A stretch of 64,000 bases of DNA from Chionis minor (lineage: Eukaryota; Chordata; Aves; Charadriiformes; Chionididae). The translations under genes and the position numbers were made by a program. Each line of letters starts with the position of its first letter. Position 1 is the first letter of the stretch. Of this stretch, positions 1 through 14,789 are shown one piece after another. The stretch is from contig VZSF01008960.1 of NCBI GenBank assembly GCA_013398295.1, positions 186,001-250,000 of the forward strand, given 5' to 3'. The notes under the pieces are model-generated. The model did no database searches, was not told where the DNA came from, and saw nothing but the letters and a program-made list of their open reading frames with translations.

Positions 1-93
1 GCAAACAAGAACCTTATGAAGTTCAACAAAGACAAGGTTGGACCACACGATCCTTGAGGTCCTTTCCAATCTGGTATTCTATGATTCCACGGT
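1..93 (+). mobile_element. CR1 LINE fragment, internally deleted
   Basis: The first 36 bases encode a NLMKFNKDK-like stretch of the CR1 reverse-transcriptase ORF. The sequence then jumps directly to the CR1 3' tail (ggttggaccacacgatccttgaggtcc, ending in ttctatgattcc). The several hundred bases normally between these two parts are missing. It may extend left of the window. CR1 is the dominant LINE family of birds. Confidence 0.75.
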
Positions 94-835
94 AACATAT
101 TTTAAAAAGCCCTTTTTGTTGTCCTTCACAGAGCTGGCCAGCTTGAGCTCTACTCGAACTTTTGCCACATAGATTTTCTCCCCACAGTGGCAAACAGCAT
201 GTCTTTAGTCCTCCTGTGTCACCTGTCCTTGCTTCCAGTGTCCATACACTCTACTTTTCTGCCTAAGTTCTAAAAGAAGATCCCTGCTCAGCCTTCCGCC
301 CCACTTGCTTGACTTCTAATGCTTTGGAATCGGCTGCTTCTGTGACCTTAAGGGATGGCTCTTAAAAAGTGATTTACATTTAATGCAGAAAGCACCTAGC
401 AACTTCCTCTCAACAGAGTTGTTATATATAAAAGAAAACCCTCACATTTTAGCAGTATGCTATCAGACATTCCTCAAATGGGATGTTTGCCATTTTCAAT
501 GACTGAGTATACAGAACCTGAGGTTCTCAATATACAACATCTAGAAATTTATATTGGATTAACTGCAATATGCTGACTACCATTGCTGAATCACAATTAC
601 ATACTTTTGGAAATCAGGAATGACCAATTACAGATGGACAATCTGAGAATAGAGAAGTGTTTTTAATGGAGCTAATGTTGAATTAGCTAACAATTTCCAG
701 AATGAGTGTCACTTCTGTGGAGAGGCTTGGGATTTTGTTTGCTTTTCATCTTTGAAATCAAGGGCGCATCAACTTTTGCAGAGAAAGTTGATGGAAGAGA
801 TGAAGAGATGAGGGGTAATGGTTACAAGTTACTCC

Positions 836-1058
836 TGTGGAGATTCTGACTGGACACAAGAGGCAAATTTTCCACAATGGGAACAATTAGCCATTGAAAT
901 AATCCCCAAAGGGAAGTAGTGGATCTCCCAACATTGGACACTTTTAAGATTCAGCTGGACAGGGTGCTGGGACATCTTCCCTAGACCATACTTTTACCAA
1001 GAAAGGTTGGACCAGATGATCCTTGACTTCCCTCCCAACTTGGTATTCTATGATTCTT
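836..1058 (+). mobile_element. CR1 LINE 3' end fragment
   Basis: The segment contains the degraded C-terminal coding part and 3' tail of CR1 in plus orientation, including ggttggaccagatgatccttgac, and ends with ttctatgattct, the short-repeat end typical of CR1. It is 5'-truncated, as most CR1 copies are, and clearly diverged. Confidence 0.8.
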
Positions 1059-4000
1059 TGAAAATCACAGGTATAGAAAGGCAAAAAGATTACTGCAAGG
1101 TAAGCTACAATATGCATTCACGAAATGTCAGCTCTTTGGCACTGTCTTTTTGTGTACGTACTCTTTTCTCGAAGTAAATGTGCAAGAACTGCTTCCTTTT
1201 ATTGGGTAAGATAATTCACTTTTTTCGTGCCGTTACAGCACACTGTACAGATAACTGTTTTCAAGCAACAGGCTTCTTGTGTTTTCCAAATGTGTTGCTC
1301 TTTTACGAGGCTGCAAGTTGTGAGGTAGGAATCTAACAAAAACGTAAGAACTTAAAATCAGGTCAGAAGAAGGTCCTGGGAAGAAGATGATGAAATAATA
1401 AAAATTTTGAATTTAAAAAAGGACTGACCTCAGTAAAAACATTAAAAATTTTAAGACTGATGCAAAATAAAATAATCTAAAGAGTGTTAGCAAATCATTG
1501 AACATTGACAAAACACCAAACATCTTTTCTCAAATAAATCTGTTTATCTTGGAGCTTAAAGTCAGGCAGATTCCAGTAACTGAACTGACTGTGTTTCCTG
1601 TCAACAAAGAGCTATACTATACCTCACAGAAGATGAAAAACACAGCCAGAAGGGTGACCTGAAACTCAGGTACTGTTCCAAGACAGAGCTCCTCACATTA
1701 ATACATTTTAGAAAAAATATGCTCATAAATATCAAAATTATGAAAGGAACTAACAATACCTGTGAATGTATGCATAATGGAAGGAAGCAATAAAATCCCT
1801 TTGCCTACGTTCTATAAGAGAAAAGACTGAAGAACAGGAATCTTTTAAAGGTATTCATATACACACAATTTTATATAGATAAAGCATTCACAGAGCTTGT
1901 AAGCAAAATATGTTTCATATATATAAAAAATGAGGAGACTTTTAGTTTCAGATGTATATCAAATTAAGCTTCATATCCTATATATGTTTTAAATCAGACG
2001 AGTTACTTTAACTGAGTAATTATGTGCCTTGCAATTCTATTAGCATTTTGTATTTTTTAAAAATTAAAGATATTTTTGTTGGAAAAATACATAATTTATT
2101 ATTAGAAATGGCAGAGATGGTGGTAGAAAATAAGTTTCTGATGAGTGTGTTCTTTCTACCACCCTTTGTTTCCAGAACTCATTAACTAATGTTCTTTTCT
2201 GCTGATCTCAATGTTCCCATTAACAGATGCCTTTTGAATTAAGAAGTCATATATGGGTTTGGAAGTGTTTGATGAGAAATAAGCCTACTAGGAGCGTGTG
2301 CACTGTTTCCAAAGAATTAAAGTGGTCAAAAGAAAGGGCAACAGAACTAACTCATCTCTGAAAGAAGAATGAAGTAGAAATGTGGGGTTGTTGGTTTATG
2401 AATAATTGGAGCTTTAGGGATTGCTACGTTTACATTTAGAAATGAGCAATGAATGTTGACACTGCAAAATAAAGTTCAACGGAAAAGATGTAAAAAAAAA
2501 TGCACAAAAACAATGACAGATTTGCATGCTGTTAACACTTACATTAATTAAACATACCAGCCCATTAAAAATGTCAAGCACTAACGACTATCATACATCT
2601 TAAACCAAAATCTGCTAGTCTCAGCAATTCTTTGTTATGCAGAAGCCTAGGTATTACTATAAAAGAAGCAGACTACAATCATCAAAACCATTAAGGCAGT
2701 AAGTTTAAACTGTAAGTACCAGTATGTTTATGTACTGGAAAACCATTCCCAAAAAATAAATGATTCACAATCAAACTGTAAGAACTGGATTTTCAAATTG
2801 CCTGGCCCAAGTCAGCAATTGTTCAAGTTTTGTTTTTAAGACCTAGACAATGAAATGTAAAGTTTCTTTTCCAATATTTTATTTAAATTATTGATTAAAA
2901 TCTGAGTGTAGGCAGGGAACAAACATTTTGGAAGAGAGGACTAAAACTTTTAAAATATTTTGACAGATTGAAGCAGTGGTTTGAAATACAGCAATGGATG
3001 CACATTGGTACAGTTGAATAGGAACAATCAACTGTGCAAGCACAAGCTGAGGAATGACTGCCTAAACAGCAGCTCCTAAGGAAGGGATTTGGGCATTACA
3101 GATCAACACAGTAAATACGTATTGTCACTCCTGTAAGAAAAATTAACACAATACTGGAACAAATAAGTGGAATCCCATCATTAAGATGACAGACTAACTT
3201 CGAAGTTATACTTCTCTCTGACAGGCCTCAGCTAGAATCCTATGCAGAGATTCAGTCACCACACTTCAAGAAGGTATGTCAGATCCCAAAGGTTACTAAG
3301 GCAGATACCGTCTAGTGTAAAGAAGACTAACAAGAGGCATGACAGTAATCTGCAAACACAGGAAAGGCTCTTATACAGGGAATATTATCAGCTGTCTTCT
3401 TACTGGGGAAAGAAAGTAAGGGTCTTAAAGGATGGGAAAACATACACTATATTTTATGAAAATCATCCTGACTGTAAGGATATTGAAGAGTCCTAATGAT
3501 ACCTCCTGGACTGGAGACATTTCAAAACAGGTTAGCTGCCTAACCACCAGTTAATGACTTAATGACAGTTGATTTTGCCTTTGAGCCAGGGAATACCCTG
3601 AATGGCCTCCTAAAATACCTTCTAGATGTTCCTTGTGTGACCCTATAAGCTTCCTCTCAGTACTAAAACTGTCTGAAAAGTGTCTGACAATAAGAAATAA
3701 AATATGGTAAGAGTAAAACAAATCCTACCAACATTTCAACGGTATCATTAGGTAGCTATAGTACGATTGTTAATAATAAAAAAAGCATTAAAAAATTGTT
3801 GTATATTTGTGAGGAGGCAGGATTACGTATTACTATGTTACTGTGGTAGATGCTAAATAATGTGGAGATAAACATATTAAATAAGAATGCATGGATAGTA
3901 CCTCACAAGAGTCCTCAAAGAGTTAAGTGAGGAGGGCTCCAGTGTGCCAGTGTAAATTTTTTAATGAAGATTAGACTGTGCGTACAAACTGAAACACTGC

Positions 4001-4679
4001 TAATGTAAGAAGGTCATTATTTGAAAAGGACAAATAGGATATTCTAGGTTACAGTTAGCTTAATCTCAATCCCAAATAAACAGGAAAGTTCGAAGAGACC
4101 TGGCTGATACAGGTTTAAAAGAAAGATAAATAACACTACAAATCAGTATTTCATACAAAAACAGGTTTTATCAACTAAAACTTTTTGCAGTTCCTGGCTA
4201 AATTAAAAGGACAATGGAATATGCTTAAATTTTGATAAGGCACTTAGTAGTATGCAACATCCTAGCTGAAAAGAACAGAAACAAACCTGTACTAGTTCAG
4301 TAAGCATACATTAAATTTATTAAATATTGAGTAGCAGATTTCAACAGACAGATTTCAATAAGGAACTATCACTTAGTTAGGTGAATTTCCTATCAACTGC
4401 AAGAACAAGAAAACACACTCAGTGTTACTCAACATTTTCACTTGTGAATTGGAACTATGAAAAAAATTGTTGCATATGAAATCTTCCAGTTAGAAAAAGA
4501 CCATCTGAATGAAAATAAAGAGGAAGGTAAATTAATTACAGTGGATCATCTGACAAGCTGGATCCATTCAAATGAAAATTGCACAAGGACAGCCAAGTGC
4601 AAAGATGAACATATGCAGGAAAAAAAATGTAAAACAGACAAGTTCATTATACATTTACAGTGGAAAAAAGTTTACTTAC

Positions 4680-4743
4680 ATCAGTATTACAGGAACGATA
4701 TCGCTTCCTTTCCCCAAGACAATATTTGCCTCCACCTGAAGGC
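4680..4743 (-). CDS. ADAMTS6: ADAMTS6 exon (64 nt): middle of first TSP1 repeat
   Basis: The first base completes an Ala codon (GC from the previous exon plus G). The exon then reads [21 protein letters not shown], 21 codons ending in phase 0. KYCLGER and the basic [10 protein letters not shown] strand are characteristic of the first TSP1 repeat of ADAMTS6 and ADAMTS10. The acceptor is gttttccag and the donor GTAAGT. An open frame on the opposite strand covers this exon (4457-4810, 117 codons); I regard it as a chance shadow. The following exon, which should begin with PCPLGSRDF, was not found between 1 and 4679. Confidence 0.95.
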
Positions 4744-7161
<2,418 letters not shown>

Positions 7162-8849
7162 TTAGCTTCCAGGCTGACAAGAGTTATCAGGACAGAAAAA
7201 TAAGGGTCAGGCATTGACCAATTATAGGCATTAGAATTCTCTGTACAGATAACAAGACTAATATTTTACTTTTTCTAGCCATGTTTAGACATTGGTAAGG
7301 GTGTGCGTGATTTGTTAATTGTCTTCACTGAGTCCTGAATTATAGGACCCTAACACACACCAGAAGTTAAAGCAAGCATACAATACAGATTTTCTTTTTT
7401 CTTCATACATTCTCCTCAATGTTTCACATTAAAGGAACTGCACGTTGCTTACATTCTTTCAAACACTAGGATTCATTTCTAAGATTAGTTTAGTAAAACA
7501 CCCTCCACTTAGGATTCATGCAGGGGCTTCATTACGCAAAATGAAAAACTCCCCCCAACAGGATTTTTAAAAAGTATTCCCTTGCATTTTAAAAAAGAAA
7601 ATCTGGACGAGGTTACAATGGAAGAAGAATTTGTTGCAGTACTTCATTTATACTAACCCTACAGACATAATAAAAGTAGTGCCAAGGCATTAGACATGGT
7701 ACAGAAAATCATTTTGTAATAGTCACTGGCCACTTGTTCAGGGACAGAATGAACATGTGTACTTCACTCAGGCAAGCACCTGAACTTTGCAATACTGTTA
7801 TTTACACTGGACATAGAAAATAACAGACAATTTGCACAAACGGCTAATTCTTAAAATGATCTTACTATTTCCTTAGCCAATACCTTTTTTAAACCACTCA
7901 GAAATAATCCTGCAGCCCACAGTTTGATCCACAACCTGGTGTCTACTGCATCATTGAGAATCTGGAGTAGATCGGTTAGATAACCCCTTCCCACCATTAC
8001 AGCCTTAGATGACAAAGTAGAGCATAGTCTGAGGTCTACTGACACCTGAATCTGCACGTTTAACTTCCAAATGGTGGACACCTGCTGTTTAACTCCCTTG
8101 AATTCCCGTAACAGACACAGTATTGATCCTTTCCGAAAAGAAACCCAGACAACTTCTGTGTCCAAAATGAGCCATATGCATTTGACAAAAAGTACCAAGA
8201 CATGCACAGAAGATATGTACAGATAGGTATATACGTGCTCACCCATAAGGACTACTGGAACACTCAGTGTTGACTTTATGCTAACAGGTACAGCAAAGCC
8301 AAGCTCTCCCTTCTCCCAAGTCCTAAGGCTCAGCTAAAGCCTCAGCCCCAGCAATGTGGGACATACTTACACAAATAAATGCAGCCACTCACAATGACGT
8401 GAATTACTCTAGATTTTTCTGAAAGCAACTGAAGAGAGAATTTAACCTTCAGTCATTACTCAGGAAAAAAAAAAAGAATTAATAGGAGTTTGATATGAAC
8501 AAGGATGGTAAAGTGCTAGTTACAGAAAATGAATCTTTATTTTTTCATTAGAAATTTCATTTTCAATGAATGATACTTCTAGACTAGTATCTAGATCATC
8601 AAACGTATCAGAGTCTAAGTGTGTAGCTCTCTAGAATGTACATTAAAATTACATATAATATTAAAATGTGTAGCTCATCATCAGCATATGCACCGAGATG
8701 CAACGCAATCTTGCATATGAACCCAAGGTACCATTTAACAAAGTATTTCCTTATTATATTATTTCCTTGTTATTTCCACATTTGTAAGTGAAACCTGCAG
8801 GATTATTTTCTAGGCTCATTCATTCTTAGGTTTACGACCAGCGGGGACA

Positions 8850-9293
8850 ATGCACCGATGTTTTAGCTATTCCTGAACAGTGCTTGCACACTGTCAACGC
8901 TTTCTCAGTTTCTCAAAACGTGCCACCCAAGCGAGTAGGCTGGGGGTGGGCAAGAGGCTGGGAGGAGACACATCTGGGGCAGCTGACACAAATTGACCGA
9001 AGGGATATCCCATATCCTAAAACATCACTCTCGGTAGTGAAACTGGGGGTTGGGGTGTTTCCAAAGTAGCCACTGCTCAGAGACTGGCCGGGCAACAGCC
9101 TGCTGGTGGGAGGTAGTGAGCAACTGCCTTTGCCCTCTTGTCCTCCCTTCCTCTCTTTTCCTTTCATTTACTAAACTGTCTATCTCAGCCCGTTAGTTTT
9201 TCTCACTTTTGCTTTTCTCTCCCCAATCCCTGGGGGGCAGTGAGCAAGTAACTCGGTGTGGGCCTAGCTGCTGGATGGTGTTAACCCACCACA
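8850..9293 (+). mobile_element. Avian endogenous-retrovirus LTR fragment (ERVL-like), 5'-truncated
   Basis: The sequence resembles a common avian solitary LTR: gcaccgatgttttagct near the start, a central aggctgggaggagacaca and acagctgacacaaattg, then tttactaaactgtctatctcagcccgttagttttctc-like text, and an end near gctggatggtgttaacccaccaca. The promoter-side start (tgt..ggctgggatgg) is missing. No internal retroviral genes are nearby, so it is a solo remnant, antisense to ADAMTS6. The family assignment comes from memory of avian repeats and the subfamily is not resolved. Confidence 0.65.
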
Positions 9294-11225
9294 CCCTTCC
9301 TCAGGAAAAAAACCCCAAGACACAAGGCTTCGTGGAGTTGTACTGAGGAAAGGAGGGTTTATCCTTCTTGGACTTCTAAATTTACAAACTGGAGGCTTAT
9401 GCCAATAAGCAGGCATCCATCAGAGGAACGTAGCCTTCTTATGGAGCTTATTTTAAATACAGACTATCACTGAACGTCTGCATAAGACATAACGCAGTCT
9501 ACATAGTGAGCTCACATTTCCAGCTAGTACAGATACGTCCATGTGGCACACTATTTTGCAATGCCTCTAATGTTACAAGTATGATGGCGAACGAGGTATT
9601 TGTGTGAATTAACACATGAGGAATTAAAATCTTCTGGTTTTCTTCTCATTATAGCGATAAATTAAGTCATAATGACTTTATTAACTGAAGACAATAATCT
9701 CCTTGTAGCATTCTACTAAAGATGCCACACATGTATATGAACAGTCATCTAACACTAAATTCAAAAGCTAAAAATTCTTCTCAGAGTAAAAATGTATGCT
9801 AACAATTTAATTAAAAATACATTACAATTAAACATATCAAGATTAAATTTAAGAAAGACACTCAGAAATAAAGTTAAACCCAAAAGAATATCACATATGT
9901 AATAGAAAACATGCAAACCATCCTAACTCTATGCTATTAACCTTGTATGCAAGACGTAGGTGCCTTTTACCTCCTTTCTTTTTCCAAAGCTGCATAAAAT
10001 CCCTGTTATCTGTAATTTCCTCTGCCATGCAAACACCATCTTCCACGTTCCCATATACCCCTGTAAAAACTCCTTAAATGCTTGTTTTTCTCCTCCAACA
10101 AAGTTAAATCTGAGGACTTAATACTCACTTCAGTGTCTCTTCTTAATTTTCTAGAGAAAATTTATCTTTCACCAGAAGCCAGTGATGCATAGGATCTCTG
10201 TCAGAGTAATTCAAAATGAACAAAATCTTCATTATTTCTAATGGGACTACAGAAATATGCTTCCTCCACAACCTGTAGCAACGTCATCTGCTATAATGAG
10301 GTAAGGACTATTGAGTAACCAGTATATGAAGAAACAAGAGATGATGACAGCTACTTTAAAAGAACAATCCTTCATGAATGGTTTAGAACCAAAATGTTAG
10401 TTCTTCTCTAACATTGAATAAATGACTTTCAATTAGTTCAACTAGAAAGATGGTGGTGATGCATTGGAATACATATAAAATGTGGAAAAACCTCTGTGAA
10501 TAATGTAAGTTGTCTGAAATTTTTCTCATAGACATCATTAACAATAAAACATGGTATTGTGCCACATTCGAGATTATTTTTATATGAGTATTAGCTGTTT
10601 AACAAAACTAAGATTTACAATAGTGTGCTTTTAGAAAATTCCCATAGTAAGTACTCTAATATTGTGTAAGAATTGATTTCATCTGTATAAGGGGGGAAAA
10701 AAGATTAATTCAATTAAAATTTGCCATCTCAATTTTAACAATGTATTTTGAAACATTGCTTCTACAATTATATTGCAAGAAAACTTCATGTTCAATAATA
10801 ACTTAAATAATCACACAATCTAGCTATTTAAACTGTCCTTCAGCACACTGTGTTTTCACTTTTAGCGCATTTGCCCCTCATTTACATCCCTAGTATGGAT
10901 CCAAATGAGGTTAGAAATAGGTTACTTTTTTATTACTTTAAAATCAAAGACAAAATAAATATTCCTATCAGTTTGGATTTATATGCAGCATTTATTCATC
11001 AGAGTCTTTTAAAAAAATCAATTGGCTAGTTTATCTTCACGAACACATCTCTGGGTGCGCCATAGAGAAACTTAATATGTATTTAAAATTATTATTACAA
11101 ATTTGGAAAAAGTGTACCTTTTTGAACCTAGCTAATATTTAAAACTGTCCATCAAAGCCTGAACATATTACAGGCTGAAAACAGAACAGATGTACTATTT
11201 CCATCAGTAGCAAGAAACCACTCTG

Positions 11226-11892
11226 TTCTCTTTCCCTGCAGGTCTCTCAGCCTTTCCTCCCAAGAGAGATGCCCTTGATCATCTTCATAGCGCTCTGCTG
11301 GACTCTCTGCAGTAGGTCCTTGACTTTCTTGAACTGGGGAGGCCAGAACTGGACACAGTACTCCAGATGTAGCCTCACCAGGGCAGAGCAGAGGGGGAGG
11401 ACAACCTCCCTCAGCCTGCTGGCCATGATCTTTTTAATGCACCCCAGGACGCCACTGGCCTTCTTGGCCGCAAAGGCACATTGCTGGCTCACGGTCAACT
11501 TGTTGTCCACCAGGACTCCCAGGTCTTTCTCTGCAGAGCTGCTTTCCAGCAGCTCAATCCCCAACGTGTCCTGCTGCATGGGGTTATTCCTCCCCAGGTG
11601 CAGGACCCCACACTTGCCCTCGTTGAACTTCAGTAGGTTCCTCTCCACCCAGCACTCCAGCCTCTCCAGGTCTTGCTGAATGGTGGCATAGACTTCTGGT
11701 GTGTCAGCCACCCCTCCCAGTTTTGTGTCATCAGCAAACCTGCTGAGGATAGACTCTCCGTACAATGACCCCTCACCCAGGTCACTGATGAATACGTTGA
11801 ACAGGTCTGGACCCAGCACTGAACCCTGGAGAGCACTGCCAACTACAGGCCTCCAACTAGACTCTGTGTTGCTGATCCCAACCCTCTGATGA
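11226..11892 (-). mobile_element. CR1 LINE fragment, reverse-transcriptase region
   Basis: The minus strand carries an open frame of 217 codons (11247-11900) with CR1 reverse-transcriptase signatures: ALQGSVLGP (usually VPQGSVLGP), the palm motif [29 protein letters not shown] and [10 protein letters not shown]. The copy lacks the 5' part and the 3' tail. The frame breaks near 11247, but [14 protein letters not shown] sequence continues in another frame to about 11228. It is a dead fragment, not a host gene, in the same orientation as ADAMTS6. Confidence 0.9.
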
Positions 11893-13428
11893 TTGAACAA
11901 GATACTGATGACTGGAAAAAGAACTGATTAAAGCCTCTGGCAAGTGGACACAGCAACAGTGTCTTAAAACATCTTGAACTTGTTCCTTTTAGTCTCATGA
12001 CTTAAAACATGTAAATTGAGGTAAATTGTTCCTTGTCATTGACAAGGACTGGTGGTTCCAAAATAAACCTAGCCTGTTGATTTAAGAGTAGGGCTTCTAA
12101 CATTTTCTATCACTCTAATAAAAGGTAACATTTCTGGTAGAATGCAAAGGTCCTTCTGTTTTCACTGGCTAGCTCTAAGCACTCTATTTTTTTTAGATGA
12201 CCTCTTCAGTGAATTTATTTAACATGGTTTACCAGTATTTCCAAACTCAGCATGGAAAAGCCGTCAGAACGATTCTAGGTCATGAGCCATGAATGAAGCC
12301 ATCAACAACCATTAATAAACTGTGACAGCTGCCCAAAGGCTTTCATTCTTTTTGTTCAAACATCAGATTGCAAGTCAATATGCAGTGTAATCTTTGTTGA
12401 AACTAGCTCAGCTACCATGGCAAAAATCAGAGTAAGAATAGATGTCAGTAGTCGCTGTTAGGAAACAATCCAATCTGGAGCAGTATATCCTACAGACAGA
12501 TGCTGCAACTCTTGGACAGGCACCGGAAATTGTTTAATATAATAAGCTCTCTTCACTTTGAACAAACCTGCACAAAATATATTACCTTGAAAAAAGGCAT
12601 ATGAAGTCCAGTTTTTTCCCCAGTACATGTCCTGGAAATTAATAATTTAAATATTTTTTTTTTCCCCTCTTTAAGATCTGCATAGATCTTGCCTTGTAAC
12701 TGAGAAACACTCTTTAGTATTCTTAATCTAAAACAAAGTTTCAGAACCTTGTCTGAAACTACTGAGATACAGACATCGTTTTAAAATCAAGATTCACATC
12801 TTCAGACACAGCAGCACTAGACTTATCTATTGCAACATTGTCCTTCTGTACTTTTCTGTTAGGCAGAAGAGTTTATCAGACTGCACAGCAAAGTCTTTTA
12901 AAGCTAAACAGTTATGCAAGGATAACTGAATACTGAAAGAATAATTCAAAGTCAAAATAGGTCATTGGGAAACATGGACTTTGAGAAAACCCTTTTATAA
13001 AGATTTTTTGCTATATGCTTGCATGACTCAGCTTACAACTGAAGGAATAAAGATTTTTTTATCTTCGAAAAAAATAACAGAGTTCAGGTTCTAGATCTAT
13101 GCCAGACTTAGAGCTGCAGCAGTCCTTTATGGAAGAGTGTTATAAAAGTTAATAAAGATTAAACTAAAGAGTTTTTACAAAAATTACTCAAAAAACATAC
13201 AGATAGTATGTAACAAGGTGGGCATGTTTTTGATCCAGGCCATAGAATTTCATAGCAAGGATAAAATTTTTATTAAACTACACATATAAAATAAGCATGA
13301 AAGAATTCTGTGGGACACCTCATTTAGGATGCAAATATATTCTGAAATAACTCTTTTTTTGAACTCTTATAGTTGCTCCTAAGTTCTATAACTTATAATT
13401 TTCTAGTTCTTTCTTCCTGTAGCCTTTA

Positions 13429-13587
<159 letters not shown>

Positions 13588-14767
13588 CTAGGAAAGAAGG
13601 CAGAAGCAAGTTGATCAGAATAAAAGCCTAAAATTGCTTTCAGTCCTCATACACACATGTACACACAGATTTATTTTGAAAAGAGACTATCAAGAACTGG
13701 GTTGGAGAGATAAATCTACAGATGGTTGTGAAACACTCAGGAGCAATTTCAAAGCCACCATATTTTATCTGAGAATATTCTGCCAAAAAAAATATCTGGA
13801 AGCATCAAAAGGTAGACTACAAGTATGTGCTTTTCACACCTGTCACGCAAGTAATGCTTTATAGTTGCTTTTTTCTTCATTAGTGCTAATACTGGGCTTA
13901 GTATATTCTAGTGTTGCTGTAAAACTAGTCTTCAGATGTCCTGTAGTAGCTCCATTACTGTCATTATCTGCCTTAAAATTACATGGTTAAAGAATATTAT
14001 TAAATTTGAAATATGAAACAATAACAATTATTTTTCTTTCCCTTCGTTAAAACCAAAGTTTCTGAGCTCAGACTACTTGCACTCCTCTTCTGTAACACTT
14101 GCTAAAACCATGCACATGTATTTAGGACTAAATGAGCTATGTACTAAAATATTTCCTTTAAGGTTTTTAGATTTGCGGTTCATAAATGACTTAGCCTAAC
14201 CTATTTCCCTACCTTATGTTAAATAAACATAGGTTTTCAAATCATCTTTCTTCATACCGTATTTTCTTACTTGCTTTTGCACATTTACTTGTTTAAATTA
14301 AGCCAGTTCTGTTGACATTGGAGATTCATTGTTAAAACTATCTAAGACTTGAAATTCGTAATGTGGGCATGATCCAAAGTTGTCTGAACACTGGAAATCT
14401 TCGTAGTTGCTTCAGTTGCCCTTGGATTCAGCTATGTATACATAATGGAATCAGAAGTGTTTTGCTTTTATAGTAAATGACTTGCATGATAATCTTTTTT
14501 TTGTACTACTTTGAGATCTGTGCAAGAGTTCACAACCTGCTTATAGATCTTTTATATTTTTAAGTATTTTTTAAAATTTGAAAGATACTCAGATCTTTAA
14601 AATGACCTTATGATAATCATTACTATTTCATTTTATTTAACTGTTGCTTGAAATCATATCCTACAAATAATCCTTGTATAGATTCTATGGCTGAACCTCG
14701 GTACAAAGAGCAGAAAGGAAAGACAGTGTGAGTAAATTAAAAGTTATCAGGTGCCCCTTCCCTTCCT

Positions 14768-14789
14768 CCCTCCCCACCCCCCCACCCCC
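14768..14789 (-). other. G-quadruplex motif on the ADAMTS6 sense strand
   Basis: The plus strand shows C tracts of 3, 4, 7 and 5 separated by single bases (t, a, a). On the minus strand this is a four-tract G motif with one-base loops, the class expected to form very stable quadruplexes. It would be present in the nascent ADAMTS6 RNA as well as in DNA. It lies 1.2 kb upstream, in transcript sense, of the 108-nt exon. Confidence 0.7.

Larger units (their letters stand above)
1..4679. other. ADAMTS6 intron (partial), mostly unique AT-rich DNA
   Basis: This stretch follows the last visible exon in transcript order. It contains two CR1 fragments (1-93 and 836-1058) and otherwise AT-rich sequence in which I see no gene. 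The next expected exon (peptide starting PCPLGSRDF) was searched for on the minus strand by eye and not found, so the intron probably extends beyond position 1. The open frame at 3242-3496 has no recognisable family. Confidence 0.7.

Noticed and set aside
7851..8246. 131-codon minus-strand open frame
   Set aside because: No family resemblance, and no splice sites linking it in phase with the ADAMTS6 exons on either side.
11269..11679. 136-codon plus-strand open frame
   Set aside because: It is the antisense shadow of the CR1 reverse-transcriptase frame.
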